Positions 1-5,330 of a stretch of DNA of 5,743 nt are shown here, piece by piece. The position numbers were made by a program, and so were the translations under genes. A model generated the notes under the pieces. The model had not been told where the DNA came from. It did not search any database and saw nothing but the letters and a program-made list of their open reading frames with translations. Numbering within the stretch: the first letter of the stretch is position 1; the number at the start of each line of letters is the position of its first letter. The stretch comes from Acidobacteriota bacterium. Its GTDB lineage: Bacteria > Acidobacteriota > Vicinamibacteria > Vicinamibacterales > UBA8438. The stretch lies in assembly GCA_005778315.1 (NCBI GenBank), contig SXOW01000284.1, positions 1-5,743 of the forward strand, given 5' to 3'.

Positions 1-1049
1 ACGTAGGTGACGGTGCCGTTCGACCGGACGATCACTTTCAGGCGATCGTCCGCATCGCGCTCCCGCGGCTCGGCGTCTGGGGTCTCCGTCTCGGGCGTCG
101 TCTCCGCGTCACCGCCCGCGCCGACGTCCTCGATCGGCATCACCCAGCACCCGGCCAGGCGGCCGTCCGGCTGGAGGAAGACCGCGCCGGAGGACTTCAG
201 GATCTCGAACGCACGCGCCCAGAACTGGAGTCGGATAATGTCACCCTCCCAGCTCAGCAGGTCGTACTCAATACCGAGCCGCGCCATGGTGTCGAGGTGA
301 CATCGCACGATCCGGTCCGTCAAGATCCGCGCAAGGCTGGCGGTCGGTTCCTCGTCGTGCTCCAACTCGTGCAGGGTGGCGCGCCGTAGCGCGAGTCGCG
401 ATTCGTCCTGCTCATACCACTCGGTGACCCGGGCATAGACGTCCCAGCAGTAGTAGTCGAACCTCGGTTCGTCGACTAGCGCGCGGAGGTCGTCCAGCCC
501 TTTCCCTTCGAGCTCGCGCAGCCCGACCACGATATCCGCGACCTGCACGCCGGTGTCGTCGACGTAGTTCTGCACCTCGACTTGGGTCCCGAGGTATCGC
601 AGCAGTCGACACAATGTATCCCCGAGTGCGGCGTTGCGGAGGTGCCCGACATGCGCGGCCTTGTTGGGGTTGATGGCGGTGTGCTCCACCACGGTCTTCG
701 GCCCGGTGCTGAGCCTGACGGCCGAGGCCCCGGCGATCCATGTACGCGCGCATGCGGCGCGGTCGAGGAAGACATTGAGATACCCGGCCCCGGTCGCCTC
801 CAGGCGTCCGAGCGTGTCCAACGGGCCCGCCGCATCGACCGATTCCGCAATGTCCGTGGCGATGACGCGAGGCGCCTTTCGTAATGTGCGGGCCAGCTCG
901 AAGGCCACGGTGACCGCCAAGTCGCCCAGTCCACGGTTCGGGGGATACTCCAACGAAATCGTCGGGAGCGAGGCCGGATCGAGCTCGTACCGGGCGACCA
1001 GCGCGGCGGTGATCCGGTCACGAAGCAGGGTGTGCAACGGCAGTATCAT
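1..1049 (-). CDS. argS: Arginyl-tRNA synthetase, N-terminal 349 residues (runs off the left edge)
   Basis: Cytoplasmic class I aminoacyl-tRNA synthetase that charges tRNA-Arg with arginine using ATP. Translation of the reverse complement from the ATG at 1049-1047 is open for 349 codons and continues past base 1. Residues about 1-95 fit the ArgRS N-terminal tRNA-binding (Add-1) domain, with 'EYPPNRGLGDLAV' at 34-46 and 'GYLNVFLD' at 89-96. The catalytic core begins near 'VVEHTAINPNKAAHVGHLRNA' (120-140), containing the class I HIGH signature as HVGH at 133-136. 'NYVDDTGVQVAD' (161-172) is the arginine-pocket region. 'KVIVRSNGTVTY' at 338-349 precedes the part lost at the edge; the KMSK region and anticodon-binding domain would lie outside. 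An acidic, Thr/Pro-rich insertion occupies about 308-336. An in-frame TAG (the mobA stop) lies 24 bp upstream, so the ATG is the earliest possible ATG start; the ribosome-binding site is weak. It is probably co-transcribed with mobA. The identification is firm; completeness cannot be judged. Confidence 0.95.
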   Translation of the reverse strand, partial: MILPLHTLLRDRITAALVARYELDPASLPTISLEYPPNRGLGDLAVTVAFELARTLRKAPRVIATDIAESVDAAGPLDTLGRLEATGAGYLNVFLDRAACARTWIAGASAVRLSTGPKTVVEHTAINPNKAAHVGHLRNAALGDTLCRLLRYLGTQVEVQNYVDDTGVQVADIVVGLRELEGKGLDDLRALVDEPRFDYYCWDVYARVTEWYEQDESRLALRRATLHELEHDEEPTASLARILTDRIVRCHLDTMARLGIEYDLLSWEGDIIRLQFWARAFEILKSSGAVFLQPDGRLAGCWVMPIEDVGAGGDAETTPETETPDAEPRERDADDRLKVIVRSNGTVTY

Positions 1050-1073
1050 GTGGCGAGTTCCGGGGTGAAAGCG

Positions 1074-1658
1074 CTAGTCGATGCCGCCGCGCGCTCGGCG
1101 ATAGTCACTCGGACGGTTGATGTTCATGAACAAGATGCCGTCCGGGTCGAATGGCGCGAGCTCGGGCGGGTCGAGATGGGTCACGTCAATCGCTTGCGTC
1201 AGGTCCGAGACCTGCAGCGCGCCTTGGTCCAGGCGTGCCCGGATCGGGGCCATGCAGCTGCGAGCATACACGGCACACAGCGGTTGCGGGCCCGCCTCGC
1301 TCCGTGGGACGGCCGCGTCGGCGGCGCCTATCCGAGCCACCAAGTGGCGCAAGAACGACGCTGTGAGGAACGGCAGGTCGCAGGCGACCGCCACGACGTG
1401 CTCGGTTGGCGCTCTGACCAACGCCGTGTAGAGACCACCCAACGGCCCCGTGCCCGGTATAAGATCCGCGCACACCCGCAGGCCTGAGCCGCGGAAGCGA
1501 TGGGGGTCGTCGGTGACGATCAGAATATGCTCAACGACGTGGCGCAACACCGAGAGCTGCCGATCGAGGATGCGCCTGCCGTCCACGGGCAGTGCCCACT
1601 TGTCGAGACCGCCCAGGCGCCGTGCCCGGCCCCCCGCGATGATGGCCGCCGTCCGCAC
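1074..1658 (-). CDS. mobA: Molybdenum cofactor guanylyltransferase MobA
   Basis: Transfers GMP from GTP to molybdopterin cofactor, making the guanine-dinucleotide form used by DMSO-reductase-family enzymes; cytoplasmic. The 194 residues are the usual MobA length. Family features in order: the GTP-binding loop 'AIIAGGRARRLGGLDKWAL' at 5-23 with K20; 'GTGPLGGLYTAL' at 69-80; 'VACDLPFL' at 91-98, where D94 fits the metal-binding aspartate; 'GPQPLCAVY' at 123-131; and C-terminal 'FMNINRPSDYRRA' at 177-189. The start is GTG at 1658-1656. An in-frame TAG lies three codons upstream, so no longer start exists; no clear Shine-Dalgarno is seen. The stop TAG is 24 bp before the argS start on the same strand, suggesting a mobA-argS unit. 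The family is a sugar-nucleotidyltransferase fold, and MocA-type cytidylyltransferases are related, but the GPLGGL and NxNRPxD motifs favour MobA. Its presence implies molybdoenzymes elsewhere in the genome. Confidence 0.93.
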   Translation of the reverse strand: MRTAAIIAGGRARRLGGLDKWALPVDGRRILDRQLSVLRHVVEHILIVTDDPHRFRGSGLRVCADLIPGTGPLGGLYTALVRAPTEHVVAVACDLPFLTASFLRHLVARIGAADAAVPRSEAGPQPLCAVYARSCMAPIRARLDQGALQVSDLTQAIDVTHLDPPELAPFDPDGILFMNINRPSDYRRARGGID

Positions 1659-1715
1659 ACTCGTCTACGTAGGGTGAAATCAGTCCTGTCCGAACCGCAC
1701 GGTCAACGATAGCAG
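1659..1715. promoter_or_regulatory. Divergent intergenic region between mobA and the V4R gene
   Basis: These 57 bp must hold, or lie next to, the start signals for both divergent units. On the minus strand TTGACC (1706-1701) resembles a -35 box; 17 nt further on, CTGATT (1683-1678) is a poor -10 match. An 8-bp perfect palindrome, CTACGTAG, sits at 1665-1672 immediately ahead of the mobA GTG. No convincing plus-strand promoter or Shine-Dalgarno precedes the ATG at 1716, so the rightward promoter may lie inside the start of mobA or use a non-canonical sigma factor. That promoters exist here is inferred from gene orientation; the boxes are weak. Confidence 0.4.
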
Positions 1716-2480
1716 ATGTCGGAACCGAAGATTGGGCGGGTGCTGCCGTCGAGTCTGCACCAGGCCATCACAGAACTGATGCCGCAACGGATCGAGTTCT
1801 ACGAGAGCTGGCTGACGCCGCTTCGTATCCGCCAAGGGGAACTGGGGCGGGCCCGGATGACCGCCGTCCTCAGCTTTCTGCGCCAGGAGGGCGCAAACTA
1901 CGATGCGGTGGTGCGGCGCGCGGGATGCTACACCGCAGACTGGACGGTCGACACGCTCGGGCCGGTGGAGCGCTCGATGATCCGGCGGCTCCCTCGCGCG
2001 CTCCGGATACGCGCGGTGCTGCGCGCGGCCGGCCGTCTCGTTTGTCAGCTGCACGCCGAGAGTCAGTTCGACAGCGTGGTGCGTCGCGGCACGGCGGTGG
2101 TCGAGATCGAGGGGTCATTGTTCTGTGACGTGCGCGAACAGGCTCCCGCTCCATTGTGTGGGTTCTACGCGGCGCTGCTGGAACGCTACTTCGAGTTCTT
2201 CGACCTGCCCTGCGCGGCGGCGATCTCGCGATGCTGCGCGGCGGGAGACGCATCGTGCGAGCTGATCCTGGACACCGTCTCGTCCTCCGGACCGAGTGAC
2301 TCCGACCAGCCCGCGGACGGTCGGTCGCGGCGTCGTGCATTGCCTGACGACTGGGACGCGGCGTCTCTGGGCGGCCTTGCGTTCCTGCGCGCGCCGCGAT
2401 ACGGTGGATCGCATCAGCTGCGGTGTTGCGTCGTCGGCAACCGGCGATCGGCCGTGGCGCGACCGGGTACCAGTCCATGA
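1716..2480 (+). CDS. V4R (4-vinyl-reductase-like) domain protein, function unknown
   Basis: A 254-residue protein with no signal peptide or membrane segment, probably cytoplasmic. Residues about 10-120 are mostly helical, with conserved-looking 'LTPLRIRQGELG' and 'VLSFLRQEGANYDAVVRRAG'. Residues about 121-186 fit a V4R domain: a beta strand ending 'GSLFC' (C137), 'PLCGFYAALLERYF' (C148), then 'CCAAGDASCEL' with C173, C174, G177 and C181. V4R domains bind small molecules (phenolic sensors of the XylR/DmpR type, and bacteriochlorophyll 4-vinyl reductase). The tail 187-254 is Ser/Arg/Pro-rich and looks disordered. There are ten cysteines in all. The ATG at 1716 follows an in-frame TAG at 1710-1712 and lacks a Shine-Dalgarno; GTG at 1740 is an alternative. 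The stop TGA overlaps the nfeD ATG by 4 bp, so the two are probably translationally coupled. It is the first gene of the rightward cluster. The domain call rests on pattern recognition; the ligand and role are unknown, and a frameshift in the tail cannot be fully excluded. Confidence 0.7.
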   Translation: MSEPKIGRVLPSSLHQAITELMPQRIEFYESWLTPLRIRQGELGRARMTAVLSFLRQEGANYDAVVRRAGCYTADWTVDTLGPVERSMIRRLPRALRIRAVLRAAGRLVCQLHAESQFDSVVRRGTAVVEIEGSLFCDVREQAPAPLCGFYAALLERYFEFFDLPCAAAISRCCAAGDASCELILDTVSSSGPSDSDQPADGRSRRRALPDDWDAASLGGLAFLRAPRYGGSHQLRCCVVGNRRSAVARPGTSP

Positions 2481-3838
2481 CTCGCCCGCGCTCCCGCTTG
2501 GCGGCTCGGTTCGCGCTCACAGGGGTGGCGCTGTCCTGGACGGTGGGGCTCTGGTCGGCCGGCCAGTCGGCCACGCGTCCTGCGGTGTTCGTGGCTGAGG
2601 TGGACGCCCTCATTCAACCCGCGTCGGCAGCTTACATCGAACAGACACTGAACCGTGCGGACGCCGCCGGCGCCGCGGCGGTAATCCTGGTCCTGCGCAC
2701 GCCCGGCGGACTGGTCGACTCCACCCGAGACATCAATACCAGCGTTCTCGAAGCCCAGACGCCGGTCGTGGTCTATGTGGGGCCCAGCGGGGCACGCGCG
2801 GCCTCGGCTGGATTCCTCATCACCATTGCCGCCGATGTGGCCGCGATGGCGCCAGGGACCCACATCGGGGCGGCCCATCCCGTCTCCGGCACGGGTGAGG
2901 CCATGGACGACGCCGCTTCGGAGAAGGCGGCGTCAGACGTGGCCGCCTACGCCCGGTCCCTCGCCACCCAGCGCGGACGCAATGTGGAATTGGCGGAATT
3001 GGCGGTCACCGAAAGTCAGTCTTTTACCGAGGTGGAGGCGCTCGAAGCCGAACCTCCACTGATCGATCTCGTGGCAACCGACCTCGACGCGCTGGTCGCG
3101 GCGTTGGACGGCCGGCGCGTCACGCGATGGGACGGTCGGGCTCAGGTGTTGGCCACCGCGGGCGCGCCAATCGAGCGGATAGAGATGGATTGGCGCCAGC
3201 GACTGCTGAGCGCCATCGCACATCCGCAGATCGCTGTGCTGCTGTTCAGCCTCGGGACCCTGGGGCTGACGATCGAGCTGTGGAATCCCGGGGCCGTGTT
3301 GCCTGGCGTGGCAGGTGGCTTGTGTCTGCTCCTGGCGTTCTTCGCGTTCCAGATCTTGCCGGTCAACTATGTCGGCCTGCTGTTGGTCCTCTTCGGGTTG
3401 GTGCTGCTCGTCCTCGAGATGGTGACCGCGACGTTCGGGGTCCTGGCCGCGGGTGGCGTCATCAGCATGCTGCTCGGTTTGGCCATGGTGGTTGATTCGC
3501 CGGCGCCGGAGCTACAGCTTGGCTGGCCGTACATACTGTCGACGATGCTGGCGCTGGCGCTGATTGTGGGATTCCTGGCTCGGCTGGGCCTGCGTGCCCA
3601 ACGTCGTCGTCCCGTGACCGGCACCGCTGGTATGCTCAACGAGTCGGGTGAGGTACTCGACACCGTTGGTCCTGACGCCGGCGGTCGTATCTCGACGCAT
3701 GGTGAAATCTGGTCGGCGGTGGCGTCTGCCCCCATTGCGCCAGGCACGCGCGTCAAGGTGGTGGCCATCGACGGAATGACGTTGACGGTGGCGCCGCTGC
3801 ATCCCGTCGTGTCGGGCTCGGAAGGAGACCAGGTATGA
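2477..3838 (+). CDS. nfeD: Long NfeD-family membrane-bound serine protease
   Basis: ClpP-fold serine protease of the NfeD1b type, anchored in the cytoplasmic membrane, usually encoded next to a stomatin/slipin. The 453 residues read: a signal peptide (1-32, arginines 3, 5, 7 and 11, hydrophobic 12-27); a ClpP-like protease domain (about 35-215) with 'LRTPGGLVDST' (73-83), nucleophile S110 in 'ARAASAG' and candidate general base K150 in 'SEKAASD', matching the Ser-Lys dyad of archaeal PH1510; about five membrane segments (252-268, 273-294, 297-318, 320-339, 350-371); and a C-terminal OB-fold NfeD domain (about 378-443, with 'GTRVKVVAIDGMTLTV'). ATG 2477 is preferred over GTG 2423, which would put 18 Arg-rich residues before the signal peptide. 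The start overlaps the V4R stop by 4 bp without a good Shine-Dalgarno, which suggests coupling; the stop overlaps the slipin start by 4 bp. The domain set is complete. The substrate is inferred to be the adjacent slipin. Confidence 0.93.
   Translation: MTRPRSRLAARFALTGVALSWTVGLWSAGQSATRPAVFVAEVDALIQPASAAYIEQTLNRADAAGAAAVILVLRTPGGLVDSTRDINTSVLEAQTPVVVYVGPSGARAASAGFLITIAADVAAMAPGTHIGAAHPVSGTGEAMDDAASEKAASDVAAYARSLATQRGRNVELAELAVTESQSFTEVEALEAEPPLIDLVATDLDALVAALDGRRVTRWDGRAQVLATAGAPIERIEMDWRQRLLSAIAHPQIAVLLFSLGTLGLTIELWNPGAVLPGVAGGLCLLLAFFAFQILPVNYVGLLLVLFGLVLLVLEMVTATFGVLAAGGVISMLLGLAMVVDSPAPELQLGWPYILSTMLALALIVGFLARLGLRAQRRRPVTGTAGMLNESGEVLDTVGPDAGGRISTHGEIWSAVASAPIAPGTRVKVVAIDGMTLTVAPLHPVVSGSEGDQV
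3822..3828 (+). promoter_or_regulatory. Strong ribosome-binding site of the slipin gene
   Basis: AAGGAGA lies inside the last codons of nfeD, 6 to 7 nt before the ATG at 3835, a near-ideal Shine-Dalgarno match and spacing. It confirms the slipin start at the 4-bp overlap with the nfeD stop and suggests slipin can be translated at a higher level than the upstream genes, which lack such sites. Confidence 0.85.
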
Positions 3839-4611
3839 GTCCCATTTTGATCGTTGCGCTCATGGTGGCGTTGTATCTCGCCAATTCAGTCAAAATTCTC
3901 AACGAGTACGAGCGCGGCGTCATCTTCCGGCTTGGGAAGTTGCTGCCCGCGCCCAAGGGACCTGGCGTCATTCTGGTCTTCGCGCCGCTCGACCGTATGG
4001 TGCGGGTGGGGTTGCGGACCATTGTCATGGACGTGCCGCCGCAAGACATCATTACCCGTGACAACGTCTCGGTGAAGGTCAACGCGGTGCTGTATTTCCG
4101 CGTGATGAACCCCGCGAAAGCGATCGTCGAAGTCGAGAGCTTTACCTACGCGACGTCGCAGCTGGCTCAGACCACGTTGCGCAGCGTGCTCGGACAGGTT
4201 GACCTGGACGACCTGCTGTCGGAGCGCGATCGGCTCAATCGGGACCTCCAGCGTCTGCTCGACCAGCAGACCGATCCCTGGGGAATCAAGATTTCGGCGG
4301 TCGAGCTCAAGCACGTGGATCTGCCTGAGAACATGCAGCGCGCCATGGCCAGACAGGCCGAAGCCGAGCGCGAGAAGCGTGCTAAGATCATCCACGCAGA
4401 GGGTGAATTCAACGCGTCGGAGCGCCTGTCGCAGGCCGCCAGCGTTATGAGCGGGCAGCCGCTGGCCATCACCTTGCGGTATCTCCAAACCCTGACCGAG
4501 ATTGCCGGCGAGAAGAATTCGACCATCGTGTTTCCGCTACCCGTCGAGTTCCTGAATCTCTTGCAGCCAAAGAAAACGGCTGGCGCCGATGGTGAACAGC
4601 CCTCTAAGTGA
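3835..4611 (+). CDS. Slipin (stomatin/prohibitin-family SPFH protein)
   Basis: Membrane-associated SPFH/Band 7 protein that oligomerises and organises membrane microdomains; partner of long NfeD proteases. The 258 residues are the normal bacterial slipin length. A short N-terminal hydrophobic hairpin or membrane segment (3-17) leads into the hallmark 'VKILNEYERGVIFRLGK' (19-35). The SPFH domain runs to about 180 and includes 'VRVGLRTIVMDVPPQDIITRDN' (56-77), 'YFRVMNPAKAI' (87-97) and 'TTLRSVLGQVDLDDLLSER' (113-131). A charged coiled-coil segment, 'QAEAEREKRAKIIHAEGE' (174-191), follows. The C-terminal 'STIVFPLPVEFLNLL' (229-243) is hydrophobic, corresponding to the region where archaeal PH1511 is cut by its NfeD partner. 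The start is set by the AAGGAGA site and the ATGA overlap with nfeD. The related qmcA/hflK group differs in its C-terminus, so slipin is the best name. It overlaps the next gene by 23 bp. Confidence 0.95.
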   Translation: MSPILIVALMVALYLANSVKILNEYERGVIFRLGKLLPAPKGPGVILVFAPLDRMVRVGLRTIVMDVPPQDIITRDNVSVKVNAVLYFRVMNPAKAIVEVESFTYATSQLAQTTLRSVLGQVDLDDLLSERDRLNRDLQRLLDQQTDPWGIKISAVELKHVDLPENMQRAMARQAEAEREKRAKIIHAEGEFNASERLSQAASVMSGQPLAITLRYLQTLTEIAGEKNSTIVFPLPVEFLNLLQPKKTAGADGEQPSK

Positions 4612-5311
4612 GTCGGCCCCCAGCGCCAAACAGCTGGTCTTCTTGGCGATCATGGCGACGGTGGTCGCCGTGATTGTCTTCCTGTGCGGTGTGCTGGTTG
4701 GTCGCGGTGTGCCAGTGACCCGAGCCCGCGGTGCCGGGGCGTCTGACCTGTTGGCCGCTGACCACGGCCAGGTCGCGATATCCGAGCTGGGTGGGCCTGG
4801 TGAGCTCGACGAACTCGACGAGCTGGGTGAGGCTGAACCTGGGACCGCAGGCGGCGACTCGTCGTCAGCATTGGCCGATCTCAGCTATTTCGAGCGACTG
4901 AACGGGACCGAGTCAGTTGAGGAGTCCCATACGCTGCGAGCTGACGAGACCGACGCGTCTGCTCCCGACGACGAGGTCGTGGCCGACGCGACGAGTCCCG
5001 CCTCGAACGAGGCGATCCCCGAGCCCCCGCCCGTGGCTGTGGTCGAGGAGGAAGCCGCCGCGCCCGCTGCCGCCCCCGGGTTGTTTGTCCTCCAGGTGAC
5101 AGCGTTGCGGGAGAGCGACGAGGCCGATCGGGTGGCGAACGATCTGGTCGCGTCCGGCTATCCCGCGTTCGTGGTTGCCCCGGCTGAAGACGCACCGGTC
5201 GCGCTCTTCCGCGTTATCGTGGGCCCGTATGAGGAGCGGGCAGAAGCGGAGGAGGCGCAGCGCCGCTTGGAAGAAGAGCAGCGCCTGAGGCCCTGGGTCA
5301 TTCAGCTGTAA
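4589..5311 (+). CDS. Membrane-anchored SPOR-domain protein
   Basis: Predicted single-pass inner-membrane protein with an extracytoplasmic C-terminal SPOR domain; SPOR domains bind glycan strands stripped of stem peptides, often at division sites. Layout of the 240 residues: a short cytoplasmic tail (1-14), one membrane segment (about 15-37, 'QLVFLAIMATVVAVIVFLCG'), a long acidic Ala/Pro/Glu-rich linker (about 45-163) and a SPOR fold (about 164-240: 'GLFVLQVTALRESDEADRV', 'GYPAFVV', 'LFRVIVGPYEERAEAEEA'). The linker contains a tandem ELD repeat (72-79) and 'LADLSYFERLNG' (95-106), a short motif I recall in SPOR proteins of related phyla. The chosen ATG overlaps the slipin gene by 23 bp; the next in-frame ATG (4652) would cut into the membrane segment, so 4589 (or GTG 4592) is favoured. 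No clear Shine-Dalgarno is seen. No amidase or enzymatic domain is present. The specific division or envelope role is unproven. Confidence 0.88.
   Translation: MVNSPLSESAPSAKQLVFLAIMATVVAVIVFLCGVLVGRGVPVTRARGAGASDLLAADHGQVAISELGGPGELDELDELGEAEPGTAGGDSSSALADLSYFERLNGTESVEESHTLRADETDASAPDDEVVADATSPASNEAIPEPPPVAVVEEEAAAPAAAPGLFVLQVTALRESDEADRVANDLVASGYPAFVVAPAEDAPVALFRVIVGPYEERAEAEEAQRRLEEEQRLRPWVIQL
4802..4828 (+). repeat. Short in-frame tandem repeat (GAR CTS GAC units)
   Basis: Two 9-nt units, GAGCTCGAC and GAACTCGAC, and a decayed third, GAGCTGGGT, encode the Glu-Leu-Asp repeat at residues 72-80 of the SPOR protein linker. It is a minor low-complexity repeat in a disordered, acidic region and could vary in copy number between strains. 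Confidence 0.6.
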
Positions 5312-5314
5312 GTC

Positions 5315-5323
5315 GAGGGAGAG
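5315..5323 (+). promoter_or_regulatory. Ribosome-binding site of prfB
   Basis: GAGGGAGAG lies in the 19-bp gap between the SPOR stop (TAA at 5309-5311) and the GTG at 5331; its GGAG core ends 9 nt before the GTG. It supports GTG 5331 as the prfB start rather than the second GTG at 5337. Confidence 0.7.
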
Positions 5324-5330
5324 CATCACC

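Noticed and set aside
476..1021. Minus-strand open frame of 181 codons within argS
   Set aside because: It is an out-of-frame shadow; the correct minus-strand frame gives a clear ArgRS with the HIGH motif.
2423..2476. Upstream GTG start for nfeD adding 18 residues
   Set aside because: It would place an Arg-rich, non-signal extension before a typical signal peptide, while ATG 2477 gives both a proper signal peptide and a 4-bp coupler like that of the next gene.
1870..2613. Long minus-strand open frame (247 codons) opposite the V4R gene and the start of nfeD
   Set aside because: The translation is Arg/Pro/Ser/Ala-rich with no recognisable domain, as expected for antisense of GC-rich coding DNA, and it spans two well-supported plus-strand genes.
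2986..3003. Perfect 9-nt tandem repeat GGAATTGGC x2 inside nfeD
   Set aside because: It encodes ELAELA in an alpha-helical part of the protease domain at normal family length; probably chance or codon-level similarity rather than a functional repeat.
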